A stretch of DNA of 64,000 nucleotides from assembly GCF_024519455.1 (NCBI RefSeq), contig NZ_JALJRY010000003.1, positions 1-64,000 of the forward strand. Reading direction: 5' to 3'. The notes below the pieces were generated by a model. That model was not told the DNA's origin. It saw nothing but the letters and a program-made list of their open reading frames with translations, and did no database searches. Each line of letters begins with the position of its first letter. The first letter of the stretch is position 1. Origin of the DNA: Streptomyces sp. STR69. Lineage in GTDB: Bacteria > Actinomycetota > Actinomycetes > Streptomycetales > Streptomycetaceae. Positions 15,921-24,928 of the stretch are shown here, piece after piece. Position numbers and translations under genes: made by a program.

Positions 15921-16713
15921 CGCTGAGCTGCTCCACCGAGCGGCGCAGGGGCTCCCAGCCGCGGGACCGCTTGGTCCCGCGGTCACGGGCTTTGGCGAGG
16001 GGGCCCCAGAAGCCGGCGCCCAGCAGCGCCTCGGGCTGCACCGCGGTGGTGCGCTCCAGGATCGCCTCGGGCACCTTCTGCGGGTCCGGGACCTCGAACT
16101 CCGCGATGATCTCGTCGTACTTGTCCGTGAGGACGGTGCTGTTCGGGTCGGCGCCGAAGACCACGAGCTGACCCGTGGGCTGGGTGTCGACCAGGACCGT
16201 CACCAGGTCGGGACGGTAACGGGCGAGGATCTCGACCAGCTTGTACACGTCGCCGGTCCAGGCGTCGGTGTGCCGGTCCCGGGCCGCCTCGTCGATGCTG
16301 CGCGGCAGCATGTCGTCGAAGACGATGACGCTGGCCCAGTCCGAGTGCTTCTCCACGTTGATGAAGTCGCGCAGCGCGTACTCGAAGAGGTGCATGCCGT
16401 CGATGAACGACAGGTCCAGCGTGACGGTCTTCCACCAGCCCAACGGGCTCCGGTTACGGGCCAGTTGACGCAGCGGGTGACGGCCGCCGCGCAGGTGCAC
16501 CAGCGGGTTGTCCCGGGCGAAGAAGTCGTCACTGGTCGCCTTGGCCAGGTGGACGTCACAGCGGATCTCCGTGACCACCTTGAACGCGGGATCGATCGCG
16601 ACGCTGGGCACCCGGGAGAGCGTCAGGCTGCGGCCGTCGTTGACGCCGATCTCCAGGTAGTTGCGGTTCGCGGTTGACTTGTGGAGTCCCCGCAGGAACT
16701 CATGGCGTTTCAC
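15910..16713 (-). CDS. Class I SAM-dependent methyltransferase in rhamnose operon
   Basis: 267 residues. Methyltransf_24-like motifs: NYLEIGVNDGRSLTL (SAM-binding motif I), VAIDPAF (motif II), LDLSFIDGMHLFEYALRDF (typical 'FIDG-H-YE-a-RD' motif) and VIVFDDMLPR. Relatives O-methylate sugars or polyketide glycosides, so methylation of a rhamnose-containing glycan is the best guess. GTG 16713 has AAGGAG eight bases upstream and overlaps the rmlD stop in GTGA, so it is the last cistron of the rmlA-B-D operon. Its 3' end overlaps rmlC by 11 bp in convergent orientation. Confidence 0.85.
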   Translation of the reverse strand: MKRHEFLRGLHKSTANRNYLEIGVNDGRSLTLSRVPSVAIDPAFKVVTEIRCDVHLAKATSDDFFARDNPLVHLRGGRHPLRQLARNRSPLGWWKTVTLDLSFIDGMHLFEYALRDFINVEKHSDWASVIVFDDMLPRSIDEAARDRHTDAWTGDVYKLVEILARYRPDLVTVLVDTQPTGQLVVFGADPNSTVLTDKYDEIIAEFEVPDPQKVPEAILERTTAVQPEALLGAGFWGPLAKARDRGTKRSRGWEPLRRSVEQLSVSR

Positions 16714-17591
16714 GAAGAAATCTCCTTGCGGATGTGAGGAAGTGCTTCGTGCAGGGCGGACCGCCAGTCCCTTGGCGGTTCCAGACCGACTTCCCGCCAC
16801 CGCTCGTGCCCGAGGGCGCTGTACGCGGGGCGGGGCGCGGGACGGACGAAGGCCGCGCTCGTGGTGGGGCGGACGCGCTCCGGGTCGGCGTCGATGAGCC
16901 GGAACACCTCCTGCGCGAGACCGTGCCAGCTGGTCTCGCCGGAGCTGGTCGCGTGGAACACCCCGTGCGCGCCCTCGACCTGTCCGATACGGGCGCCGAG
17001 ATCAGCGATCCGTACGGCGACGTCGGCGCTCCAGGTCGGCTGTCCGTGCTGGTCGTCGACGACGTCGAGAGTGTCGCGACGTGCTTCCAGCTCGATCATC
17101 GTGCGGACGAAGTTACCCCCACAGGCTCCGTACAGCCAAGCCGTGCGGACGACCGCGCTCCCACCTGGCAGTTCCTCCAACACGGCCTGCTCGCCCGCGA
17201 GTTTGGTGCGGCCGTAGGCGGTGCGGGGTGCGGTGGGGTGGTTCTCCGGGTACGGCGTGCTGCGGGCCTCGCCGTCGAAGACGTAGTCGGTGGAGACGTG
17301 CACCAGCCGCGCGCCCGAGGCGGCGCAGGCGCGGGCGAGGAGCCGGGGCCCCTCGCCGTTGATGCGAAGGGCCCGCTCCTCGTCGGTCTCGGCGTCGTCG
17401 ACGGCGGTGTACGCCGCGCAGTTCACCACCACGTCGGGGTGGTGTTCCGCGAACGCCCGGTCCACCGACGCGGGGTCGGTGATGTCCAGGGCGGCGCGGT
17501 CGAGACCGACGAACTGCTCACCGCGCCGGGCGAGTTCGTCCAGGACGTCATGGCCGAGCATCCCGCCGGCACCGGTGACCAGCCACTTCAT
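16710..17591 (-). CDS. rmlD: dTDP-4-dehydrorhamnose reductase
   Basis: 293 residues. Short-chain dehydrogenase fold: WLVTGAGGMLGHDV (nucleotide-binding GxxGxxG), VVNCAAYTAVDDAE, LVHVSTDYVFDG (Ser/Thr with YVFDG), and TAYGRTKLAGEQAV with the catalytic Tyr-x-x-x-Lys. It reduces dTDP-4-keto-L-rhamnose to dTDP-L-rhamnose. The ATG at 17591 overlaps the rmlB stop (ATGA), and the GTG of the next gene overlaps its own stop, so co-translation is likely through the operon. Confidence 0.95.
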   Translation of the reverse strand: MKWLVTGAGGMLGHDVLDELARRGEQFVGLDRAALDITDPASVDRAFAEHHPDVVVNCAAYTAVDDAETDEERALRINGEGPRLLARACAASGARLVHVSTDYVFDGEARSTPYPENHPTAPRTAYGRTKLAGEQAVLEELPGGSAVVRTAWLYGACGGNFVRTMIELEARRDTLDVVDDQHGQPTWSADVAVRIADLGARIGQVEGAHGVFHATSSGETSWHGLAQEVFRLIDADPERVRPTTSAAFVRPAPRPAYSALGHERWREVGLEPPRDWRSALHEALPHIRKEISS

Positions 17592-18562
17592 CAGGCGCGC
17601 TCCACCCTTGCCTTGAGGGGCTCCCACCAGGCGCGGTTGTCGCGGTACCAGGCGACGGTGTCGGCCAGGCCGCTCGCGAAGTCGTGCTGCGGCTGGTAGC
17701 CGAGCTCGTCGTGGATCTTGGACCAGTCGACGGAGTAGCGCAGGTCGTGGCCCTTGCGGTCCTCGACGCGCTCGACCCGGTCCCAGTCGGCGCCGCAGGC
17801 CTCAAGGAGGAGACCGGTGAGCTCCTTGTTGCTGAGCTCGGTGCCGCCGCCGATGTTGTAGACCTCGCCGGCCCGGCCCTTGGTGCGCACGAGCTCGATG
17901 CCCTGGCAGTGGTCCTCGACGTGCAGCCAGTCGCGGACGTTGAGGCCCTCGCCGTAGAGGGGGACCTTCTTGCCGTCGAGGAGGTTGCTGACGAACAGCG
18001 GGATGACCTTCTCGGGGAACTGGTGCGGCCCGTAGTTGTTCGAGCAGCGGGTGACGCGCACGTCCAGGCCGTGGGTGCGGTGGTAGGCCAGGGCGAGCAG
18101 GTCGGAGGAGGCCTTCGACGCGGAGTACGGCGAGTTGGGCGCCAGCGGGTGGGTCTCGGGCCACGAGCCGGTCTCGATGGAGCCGTAGACCTCGTCGGTG
18201 GAGATGTGCACGAACGGGGTGCGGTAGCGCAGGGCGGCGTCCAGCAGGACCTGGGTGCCCACCACGTTGGTGCGGACGAAGTCGGCGGCGCCGTTGATCG
18301 AGCGGTCCACGTGCGACTCGGCGGCGAAGTGGACCACCTGGTCCGCCTCGGCCATCAGCTTGTCGACCAGTTCGGCGTCGCAGATGTCGCCCTGGACGAA
18401 CTCCAGGCGCGGGTGGCCTATTTCAAGGTTGTCGAGCGTGCCGGCGTACGTGAGCTTGTCCAGCACCGTGATGCGGGGCGCGTCGGCCGCGTCCGAGGCG
18501 AGGAGCGTGCGGACGTACGTGGAACCGATGAAGCCGGCGGCGCCGGTGACGAGGAGATTCAT
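17591..18562 (-). CDS. rmlB: dTDP-glucose 4,6-dehydratase
   Basis: 323 residues. Extended SDR: LLVTGAAGFIGSTYVR (NAD-binding), VVHFAAESHVDRSI, FVHISTDEVYG (Thr-Asp-Glu catalytic region), YSASKASSDLLALAY (YxxxK) and RCSNNYGPHQFPEKVIPL. It converts dTDP-glucose to dTDP-4-keto-6-deoxyglucose. ATG 18562 overlaps the rmlA stop in ATGA. Length and motifs are full. Confidence 0.97.
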   Translation of the reverse strand: MNLLVTGAAGFIGSTYVRTLLASDAADAPRITVLDKLTYAGTLDNLEIGHPRLEFVQGDICDAELVDKLMAEADQVVHFAAESHVDRSINGAADFVRTNVVGTQVLLDAALRYRTPFVHISTDEVYGSIETGSWPETHPLAPNSPYSASKASSDLLALAYHRTHGLDVRVTRCSNNYGPHQFPEKVIPLFVSNLLDGKKVPLYGEGLNVRDWLHVEDHCQGIELVRTKGRAGEVYNIGGGTELSNKELTGLLLEACGADWDRVERVEDRKGHDLRYSVDWSKIHDELGYQPQHDFASGLADTVAWYRDNRAWWEPLKARVERA

Positions 18563-19626
18563 GAACGGATCTGCACCTTGCTGTGGTCTCCGAGAACGAG
18601 GCGGTGGGCGCTGGGTACCCCCGGAGCGGGGGTCACTTCGACGTGCTTGCCGATGAGCGAGGACTCGATCCGGCCCACCCCGGCGATGGACGAGTCCTGC
18701 AGCACTATGGAGAACTCCAGCTCACTGTCGGTGATCTTGCAGTTCTCCGCGACCGAGGTGAAGGGGCCGACGTAGGAGTCGCTCACCACGGTTCCGGAAC
18801 CGATGATGACGGGTCCGACGATGCGCGAGCGCTCGATGCGCGCGCCCTCTTCGATCACCACGCGGCCGATGGTCTCGGACGCGTCGTCCACCTCGCCGTC
18901 GATGCGGCGGTCCATGCTCTCCAGGACGGTCCGGTTGACCTCGAGCATGTCGACGACGTTGCCCGTGTCCTTCCAGTAGCCGTGGATGACCGAGGAGCGC
19001 ACGTCGGCGCCGTCGTCGATCAGCTGCTGGATGGCGTGGGTGATCTCCAACTCGCCGCGCCAGGACGGCTTGATGGCGCGCACAGCGTCGTGGATGGCGG
19101 GCGTGAAGAGGTAGACACCGACCAGAGCGAGGTCGCTCTTGGGGTGCTCCGGCTTCTCCTCCAGGCCGATGACCTGGCCGGACTCGCTGAGTTCGGCGAC
19201 GCCGAAGGAGCGCGGGTCGGGCACGTGGGTGAGGAGGATCTGCGCGTCGGGCTTGTTGGCCTGGAAGCCTTCGACGAGGCCGGTGATGCCGCCGACGATG
19301 AAGTTGTCACCGAGGTACATCACGAAGTCGTCGTCGCCGAGGTACTCGCGCGCGATCAGTACGGCGTGGGCCAGTCCGAGGGGACGGTCCTGCGGGATGT
19401 AGGTGATCTGCAGGCCGAACTTCGACCCGTCACCCACCGCCTCCTCGATCTCCGCCGCGGTGTCACCGACGATGATGCCGACCTCGGTGATGCCCGCGTC
19501 GGCGAGTGATTCGAGCCCGTAGAAAAGGACGGCCTTGTTGGCCACCGGGACGAGCTGTTTTGCCGATGTGTGTGTGATCGGCCTCAGGCGGGATCCAGTG
19601 CCGCCGGAGAGAACGAGAGCCTTCAT
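18559..19626 (-). CDS. rmlA: Glucose-1-phosphate thymidylyltransferase (long StrD-like form)
   Basis: 355 residues. The nucleotidyltransferase motif LVLSGGTGSRLRPIT opens the protein; KQLVPVANKAVLFYGLE and FVMYLGDNFIVGG (Asp for Mg) follow. It makes dTDP-glucose from dTTP and glucose-1-phosphate. At 355 residues it is the long StrD-like type with a C-terminal left-handed beta-helix (VVIEEGARIERSRIVGPVIIG and repeats), rather than the about 290-residue RmlA1 form. ATG 19626 with AAGGTG upstream. First gene of the rmlA-rmlB-rmlD-methyltransferase operon. Confidence 0.95.
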   Translation of the reverse strand: MKALVLSGGTGSRLRPITHTSAKQLVPVANKAVLFYGLESLADAGITEVGIIVGDTAAEIEEAVGDGSKFGLQITYIPQDRPLGLAHAVLIAREYLGDDDFVMYLGDNFIVGGITGLVEGFQANKPDAQILLTHVPDPRSFGVAELSESGQVIGLEEKPEHPKSDLALVGVYLFTPAIHDAVRAIKPSWRGELEITHAIQQLIDDGADVRSSVIHGYWKDTGNVVDMLEVNRTVLESMDRRIDGEVDDASETIGRVVIEEGARIERSRIVGPVIIGSGTVVSDSYVGPFTSVAENCKITDSELEFSIVLQDSSIAGVGRIESSLIGKHVEVTPAPGVPSAHRLVLGDHSKVQIRS

Positions 19627-19717
19627 CGCTTCACCTTAGCGTCATCTTTGGACGTGCATCGTTCCTCCCTATGTTCGTTTATTACGACCATCCAACGATA
19701 GGTGGGACGGGAGGTGT

Positions 19718-20002
19718 CTAATCGACCGGCGGATCGGGCAAATCGCCCGCCGCCCGCTCCACGTCCGCGACGACCCCGGCCCGGTCGAGCCCCTCGTCCT
19801 TCGCGTACTCGCCCACCGCGGTCTGCGCGTCACGGCTCAGATCGCGCCAGGCCCGCCAGGCGGTCTCGTAGGTCTCGGTCTGGGCCTCGGTCCAGGGTTC
19901 GTGGGCGGGGGCTCCGAGGGCGTCCCGCATCTCCTTGACCCTGCCGCGCGCCTGGTCGGCCGCGCGCTGCTTCTCGACCAGTTCTTCGAAGGTGTGTGCC
20001 AC
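19718..20002 (-). CDS. Small helical protein of unknown function
   Basis: 94 residues, acidic, with heptad-like spacing and predicted nearly all alpha-helical: AHTFEELVEKQRAAD, then WTEAQTETYETAWRAWRDL and VGEYAKDEGLDRAGVVADVERAA. I do not assign a function. GTG 20002 is preferred (GGGGTG seven bases upstream, start at VAHTFEEL); ATG 20017 and GTG 20071 are in-frame alternatives. It lies 81 bases downstream of the SpoIIE phosphatase gene on the same strand and could be co-transcribed with it. Confidence 0.72.
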   Translation of the reverse strand: MAHTFEELVEKQRAADQARGRVKEMRDALGAPAHEPWTEAQTETYETAWRAWRDLSRDAQTAVGEYAKDEGLDRAGVVADVERAAGDLPDPPVD

Positions 20003-20083
20003 AAGCAGGCACCCCATCACGGGGAGCGCCCGCAGCCGCTCCGACCTGCCGTTGCGCGCCCCGACGGGCACCCGTGCGGCCGT

Positions 20084-22528
20084 CTACCCGTCGAGCGCGA
20101 TCTCGGCCCACACCTGTTTGCCACCGCTCACCGGCACCGTGCCCCAGGCCACCGACATGGCCTCGACGAGGAGGATCCCGCGGCCTCCGGTGGCCTCCCA
20201 GCCGATGCTCGTCGGTTTGACCGGGGTGCGCGGCGAGGAATCGGCGACGGCGACGCGGAACCGTTGGTTGACGAGGGTGAGGTCGAGGCGGACCGGGCCG
20301 TCGGTGTGCACGAGCGCGTTGGTGACCAGCTCCGAGACGACGAGGAGGATGGTGTCGACCTCCTCGGTGACGCCCCAGACGCGCAGGGTGCGCTTGGTGA
20401 AGCGGCGGGCGTGCCGGGCCGCCTCGGGGACGCGCCACACCGTCCAGTTCTCACGCCGGGGCCGGGTGGCGAGGCCGTCGTAGCGCATCAGGAGCAGGGC
20501 CACGTCGTCGTCGCGGCGGGCGTTGCCGAGCAGGGCGTCGGCGACCAGGCCGAGGTGGGCGGGGTCGGAGACGGCGAGGCCGTGGGCGAGCCGGTCGAGG
20601 CCCTCGTCGATGTCGGCCTCCTTGGACTCCACGAGGCCGTCGGTGGTGAGGGCGATGACGGTGCCGGGCTGGAGCCGCAGCGGGCTCATCGGGAAGTCGG
20701 CCTGGGTGACCACGCCGAGTGGTGGGCCGCCGTCCACTTCGGGGATCTCGGTGCTGCCGTCCGGGTGACGCAGGACGGGCGGCAGATGGCCGGCCCGGAC
20801 GTACCAGGCGGAGCCCTCCTCCAGGTTGACGTCGACGTAGCAGCAGGTGGCGAAGAGGTCCGTCTCCAGGTCGATGAGGAGGCGGTTGGCGTGGGAGACG
20901 ACGACGTCGGGGGGGTGTCCCTCGACGGCGTAGGCGCGCAGGGCGGTGCGCATCTGGCTCATGAGGGTGGCGGCGCCCGCGTTGTGGCCCTGGACGTCGC
21001 CGATGACGAGGGCCACGTGGTTGTCGGGCAGCGGGATCACGTCGTACCAGTCGCCGCCGACCTCCAGACCGGCCGTGGTCGGCAGATAGCGGGCGACGGC
21101 GACCCCGCCGGGCAGTTTCGGCAGCCGGCGCGGCAGCAGCTGGCGTTGGAGCATGCCGACGAGTTCGTGTTCGGCGTCGAAGGCGTGGGCGCGCATCAGG
21201 GCCTGGCCGGCGAGTCCCGCGGAGGCGGTGAGGAGGGCGCGTTCGTCGGGGCCGAAGACGTGCGGGTCGTCCCAGCCGATCAGACAGGCCCCGGACACCC
21301 GGCCGCCGGCGGACAGCGGCAGCACGGCGAGGCCGCCCGGTCCGACCTCGGCGAGGGCGGGTTCCAGGTCGGTGCCGGCGGGCCAGATCGCGGCGCGGCC
21401 CTCGCGCAGGGCGGCGGCGAGGGTGGGCATCGTACGGACGGGCGCGTCGGGCCATTCGCTGCGCCACTCCTGGCGCCACAGTTCGGGCCAGGACTCCGGT
21501 TCGGGCGGGTCGAGGACGGTGACGACGAGCCGGTCGCCCTCCAGCTCGGCGAGCGCGATGCGGTCGGCGCGCAGCGGTTTGCGCAGGGCGGCGACCACGG
21601 CCTGGCTGACGTCACGGACCGTGCCGGCCATGGCGAGCGCGGCGGCGAGGCGCTGGACGCGGGCCACGTCGTTGACGCCGGAGCGCAGCTGGGAGGCGTC
21701 GCCGACGGTGCCGACGAGACGGGCCGGGCGGCCGTCGCCGCCGGGCAGGAGCCGGCCGCGCAGCCGCAGCCACTTCGGCGGGCCCGAGGGCTGCAGGACC
21801 CGGAACTCCAGCTCGCGGTCGCCGATGGCCATGTGGTCGGCCTCGACGACAGACATCAGCGAGGGCAGGTCCTCCGGCACGGTCAGTCCGAGGAGGGTCT
21901 CGACCTTGCCGTCGAAGTCGCCCGGGCCGAGTCCGAACAGCGTCAGGATGTCGCCGCCGACCTCGACGCGTCCGGTGTCCATGGCCAGGTCGAAGGAGTC
22001 CGCGGGAAGTTCCTCGCCCGCCACGGCCTCGTCCGGGACCGGGATCGCGACCGCCTCGGCGATCAGCGTGAGGCAGGCGCGGTCCTCGGTGTCGAACCCG
22101 GCCGGGTGCTCGCTCACCGCGAGCAGACAGCCGCCGCCCCCGTCCCCGCGCACGGGCAGGGCCGCCAGATGGAACTCCCCGGTCGGCAGCCGGCGCGAGT
22201 CGCAGCCGGCGGCCAGTTCCTCGGGGCCGAGCCACACCGGGTGTCCGGCCCGGCGCGCCTCGGCGACGGGTGCGCCCCCGGACGCCGGATAGCCGTCCCG
22301 CAGCCCGTACAGGGTCCGTGGCACACCGACCGACTCGACCAGGCAGAGCAGGTCGGCGTCGGCACCGGGTGTGTACACCCCGGCGAAGGTGGCACCGGCG
22401 AAGACGAGAGCCTGTTCGAGGACCCGGCGCAGCCGTTCGCGGGAGTCGAGATCGGTGGTGAGCGTTTTGAGGGCAAGTTCGGCCCGCAGCGTTCTCGCTC
22501 TGCGTCCCTCAGCACCCTCACTGACCAC
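20084..22528 (-). CDS. Sensor SpoIIE-type phosphatase with HATPase domain
   Basis: 814 residues. N-terminal GAF region (about 20-180: LRRVLEQALVFAGATFAGVY), PAS-like region (about 190-310), second GAF (about 330-480), SpoIIE/PP2C phosphatase (about 490-690: LEVGGDWYDVIPL, IGDVQGHNAGAATLM, TTDGLVES, DDDVALLL) and a C-terminal histidine-kinase-like ATPase (about 700-814: SELVTNALVH N-box, GGRGILLVEAM G-box). Such proteins dephosphorylate anti-anti-sigma factors and may also act as anti-sigma kinases in partner switching. The start GTG 22528 is tentative: no SD, but TGTAAT lies seven bases upstream. Divergent from a second SpoIIE gene. Confidence 0.93.
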   Translation of the reverse strand: MVSEGAEGRRARTLRAELALKTLTTDLDSRERLRRVLEQALVFAGATFAGVYTPGADADLLCLVESVGVPRTLYGLRDGYPASGGAPVAEARRAGHPVWLGPEELAAGCDSRRLPTGEFHLAALPVRGDGGGGCLLAVSEHPAGFDTEDRACLTLIAEAVAIPVPDEAVAGEELPADSFDLAMDTGRVEVGGDILTLFGLGPGDFDGKVETLLGLTVPEDLPSLMSVVEADHMAIGDRELEFRVLQPSGPPKWLRLRGRLLPGGDGRPARLVGTVGDASQLRSGVNDVARVQRLAAALAMAGTVRDVSQAVVAALRKPLRADRIALAELEGDRLVVTVLDPPEPESWPELWRQEWRSEWPDAPVRTMPTLAAALREGRAAIWPAGTDLEPALAEVGPGGLAVLPLSAGGRVSGACLIGWDDPHVFGPDERALLTASAGLAGQALMRAHAFDAEHELVGMLQRQLLPRRLPKLPGGVAVARYLPTTAGLEVGGDWYDVIPLPDNHVALVIGDVQGHNAGAATLMSQMRTALRAYAVEGHPPDVVVSHANRLLIDLETDLFATCCYVDVNLEEGSAWYVRAGHLPPVLRHPDGSTEIPEVDGGPPLGVVTQADFPMSPLRLQPGTVIALTTDGLVESKEADIDEGLDRLAHGLAVSDPAHLGLVADALLGNARRDDDVALLLMRYDGLATRPRRENWTVWRVPEAARHARRFTKRTLRVWGVTEEVDTILLVVSELVTNALVHTDGPVRLDLTLVNQRFRVAVADSSPRTPVKPTSIGWEATGGRGILLVEAMSVAWGTVPVSGGKQVWAEIALDG

Positions 22529-22710
22529 GTCCGCAATTACAGCGCTTATGCGGCTGCCGCGCAGCCCCTGTGACCGTTCCGTGGAGATGAGGGGCCGGAT
22601 GGCCCTCAGTGTCCTGCGGGCGGCACCGCTCGCCGTGCGCGTCGGGCCGCCAGGGTGGAGCCTGATCCGTGGGAACCGGGACCGCGCGGCCGGGCGAGGA
22701 GGTGGTCGGC

Positions 22711-24909
22711 GTGTCGGACGGGCAGTTGTCCCGGCAGGCGCAGACACCGGTCGGCCGGCCGATGCTGTCGCTCGCGCTGGCCGCGATGATGGACGCCGTC
22801 CACGCGCACTCGGGCGCGGTGTATCTGCTGACGCCCGACGAACCGGTGCTGGAGATGGCGGTGATGGCGGGCCTGCCCCGGGCGTTCGCCGCGCCGTGGG
22901 AGCGGGTCGGGCTCAGCGCCCCGATCCCGGTCGCCGAGGCGGTGCGGGAGCGGCGGCTGATCTGGGTCGGCGGCGAGGAGGACATGGCCCGCCGCTATCC
23001 GCGGATCGCGGTCGTGCTGCCGTATCCCTTCGCGCTGGCGGCGGTGCCGGTGGCCACCGGGTCCACGGTCTACGGCTCGGTCTTCGTGACCTGGCCCGGT
23101 TCGCATCCGCCGGTGCTCTCCGACCGGGACCGCGAGCAGCTGACCAGTGCCTGCGCCCGGCTCGCGGTGCGGCTGGAGCGGGCCATGGAGGAGCGTCGCC
23201 CGGCGCGTGCGGAGCCCGATCTGCTGGCGACGGGGCCCGCGAGGAGTGTGGCCGGGACGCTGGGCACGGTCGAGGCGGCCCGGATGGTGGCCCGGCTGCC
23301 GTACGGGCTGTGTTCGCTGGATCTGCACGGGCGGGTGGGCTTCGCGAACACGGCGGCCGGGGAGCTGCTGGGCATGTCGGTGAGCGGTCTGCTGGGCACC
23401 CAGTTGTGGGCGGCGGTGCCCTGGCTCAACGACCCGGTGTACGAGGACCGTTACCGGGCCGCGCTGCTCAGTCAGCAGGTGACGTCGTTCGTGGCGTTGC
23501 GTCCGCCGGGCGAGTGGCTGTCGTTCCGGATGTATCCGAACACGACCGGGCTGAGTGTGCGGATCAGCCGGGCGCGGGCGGTGACGGAGCTGGGCCGGAC
23601 GGCGCCGAGGGCAGGAGAAGGGCCGTCGCGCCTTGTGTCCATCTCCCAGGTGCTGAGTCTGGCGGGGGCGCTGACCGAGGCGGTCGGGGTGGAGGACGTG
23701 GTGCAGTTGATCGCGGACGAGGTCGCGCCGGCGGGGGGCAGTCAGGCGCTGGTGGTGCTCGGTTCGCGGGGCGGGCGGCTGCATGTGCTGGGACACCGTG
23801 GTTATCCCGATCCGCAGGTGGTGGAGCGTTTCGACGGGATGGCGCTGACCGAGCCGACGCCGGGGACGGCCGCGCTGACCAGCGGTGTGCCCGCGTTCTT
23901 CGACTCGCGGCAGGACCTGGAGCGGCTGTATCCGAGTCGGAACGCCACTCCTGACGGGTTCGCGGCCTGGGCGTATCTGCCGCTGGTGGTGTCCGGGCGG
24001 CCGGTCGGCACCTGTGTGCTGGCGTATGCCGAGCCGCATGTCTTCCCCGCCGACGAGCGGGCGGTGCTGACGAGTCTGGGCGGGCTGATCGCGCAGGCGC
24101 TGGAGCGTGCGCTGCTGTACGACGCGAAGCACCAGTTGGCGCACGGGCTGCAGGCCGCGCTGCTGCCGCACTCGCTGCCGTCGCTGCCGGGTATCGAGGC
24201 CGCCGCCCGCTATCTGCCGGCCACCCAGGGCATGGAGATCGGCGGCGACTTCTACGACCTGGTGACGACGGAGGGTCCGGCGGCGGTGATCGGCGATGTC
24301 CAGGGCCACAACGTGACCGCGGCCGGGCTGATGGGCCAGATCCGGACGGCCGTCCGTGCGTACACGACCGTCGGTCAGGCCCCGGAGGAGGTCATGCGCA
24401 GCACCAACCGGCTGCTGATCGACCTGGGGGTGGAGCTGTTCGCGAGCTGTCTGTATCTACGGCTGGATCCCGCGCGCGGTACGGCCGTGATGGCGCGTGC
24501 CGGTCATCCGCCGCCGTTGTTGCGCCGGCCGGACGGGCGGGTGCGGGTGCTCGACCTGGCCGGTGGTCCGTTGCTGGGCATCGACGCCGACGCGACCTAT
24601 CCGACGACGGAGGTGAGTCTCGCGCCCGGTTCGGTGCTCGCGCTGTACACCGACGGGCTCATCGAGTCGCCCGGTGTCGACATCGAGGACGCCCTCGCCG
24701 AACTGGGGCAACGGCTCGCCGAGGCCGGGGACCTGCCGTTGGAGGAGATCGCCGACGAACTCGTGCGGCACAGTGCGGCGGCGCGGGAGCGGATCGACGA
24801 CGTGGCGTTGCTGTTGCTGCGGGCGCGCGAGCCGGGCCCGGACCGACCCGGAACGCAGGGCGGTCCGGCCCTCCCGCCGGAGGGCCGGACCGATCCACCG
24901 CCGACCTGA
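22711..24909 (+). CDS. Sensor SpoIIE-type phosphatase
   Basis: 732 residues. GAF-like N terminus (about 15-165), PAS domain (about 190-300: LPYGLCSLDLHGRVGFANTAAGELLG), second GAF (about 310-470) and a C-terminal SpoIIE/PP2C domain (about 480-700: MEIGGDFYDLV, IGDVQGHNVTAAGLM, LYTDGLIESPGVD, DDVALLLL). Metal-binding Asp residues are present. Unlike its divergent neighbour it has no C-terminal HATPase. It probably dephosphorylates a STAS-domain antagonist. GTG 22711 has GAGGAGG nine bases upstream, which decides the start over the open frame further upstream. Its last codons form half of a terminator hairpin. Confidence 0.92.
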   Translation: MSDGQLSRQAQTPVGRPMLSLALAAMMDAVHAHSGAVYLLTPDEPVLEMAVMAGLPRAFAAPWERVGLSAPIPVAEAVRERRLIWVGGEEDMARRYPRIAVVLPYPFALAAVPVATGSTVYGSVFVTWPGSHPPVLSDRDREQLTSACARLAVRLERAMEERRPARAEPDLLATGPARSVAGTLGTVEAARMVARLPYGLCSLDLHGRVGFANTAAGELLGMSVSGLLGTQLWAAVPWLNDPVYEDRYRAALLSQQVTSFVALRPPGEWLSFRMYPNTTGLSVRISRARAVTELGRTAPRAGEGPSRLVSISQVLSLAGALTEAVGVEDVVQLIADEVAPAGGSQALVVLGSRGGRLHVLGHRGYPDPQVVERFDGMALTEPTPGTAALTSGVPAFFDSRQDLERLYPSRNATPDGFAAWAYLPLVVSGRPVGTCVLAYAEPHVFPADERAVLTSLGGLIAQALERALLYDAKHQLAHGLQAALLPHSLPSLPGIEAAARYLPATQGMEIGGDFYDLVTTEGPAAVIGDVQGHNVTAAGLMGQIRTAVRAYTTVGQAPEEVMRSTNRLLIDLGVELFASCLYLRLDPARGTAVMARAGHPPPLLRRPDGRVRVLDLAGGPLLGIDADATYPTTEVSLAPGSVLALYTDGLIESPGVDIEDALAELGQRLAEAGDLPLEEIADELVRHSAAARERIDDVALLLLRAREPGPDRPGTQGGPALPPEGRTDPPPT
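24861..24892. terminator. Hairpin terminator in the last codons of the SpoIIE gene
   Basis: 14-bp perfect stem (cggtccggccctcc at 24861-24874, complement at 24879-24892) with a cgcc loop. It lies inside the coding end of the + gene and 37 bases downstream of the stop-codon end of the convergent protease gene, so it may act for both. Confidence 0.75.
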
Positions 24910-24928
24910 AACGCTGGAAGGGGTCGGA

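Noticed and set aside
19901..22573. 890-codon open frame on +
   Set aside because: It is the antisense of the SpoIIE phosphatase gene, made of Gly/Arg/Val/Asp-rich sequence typical of the complementary frame of high-GC genes.
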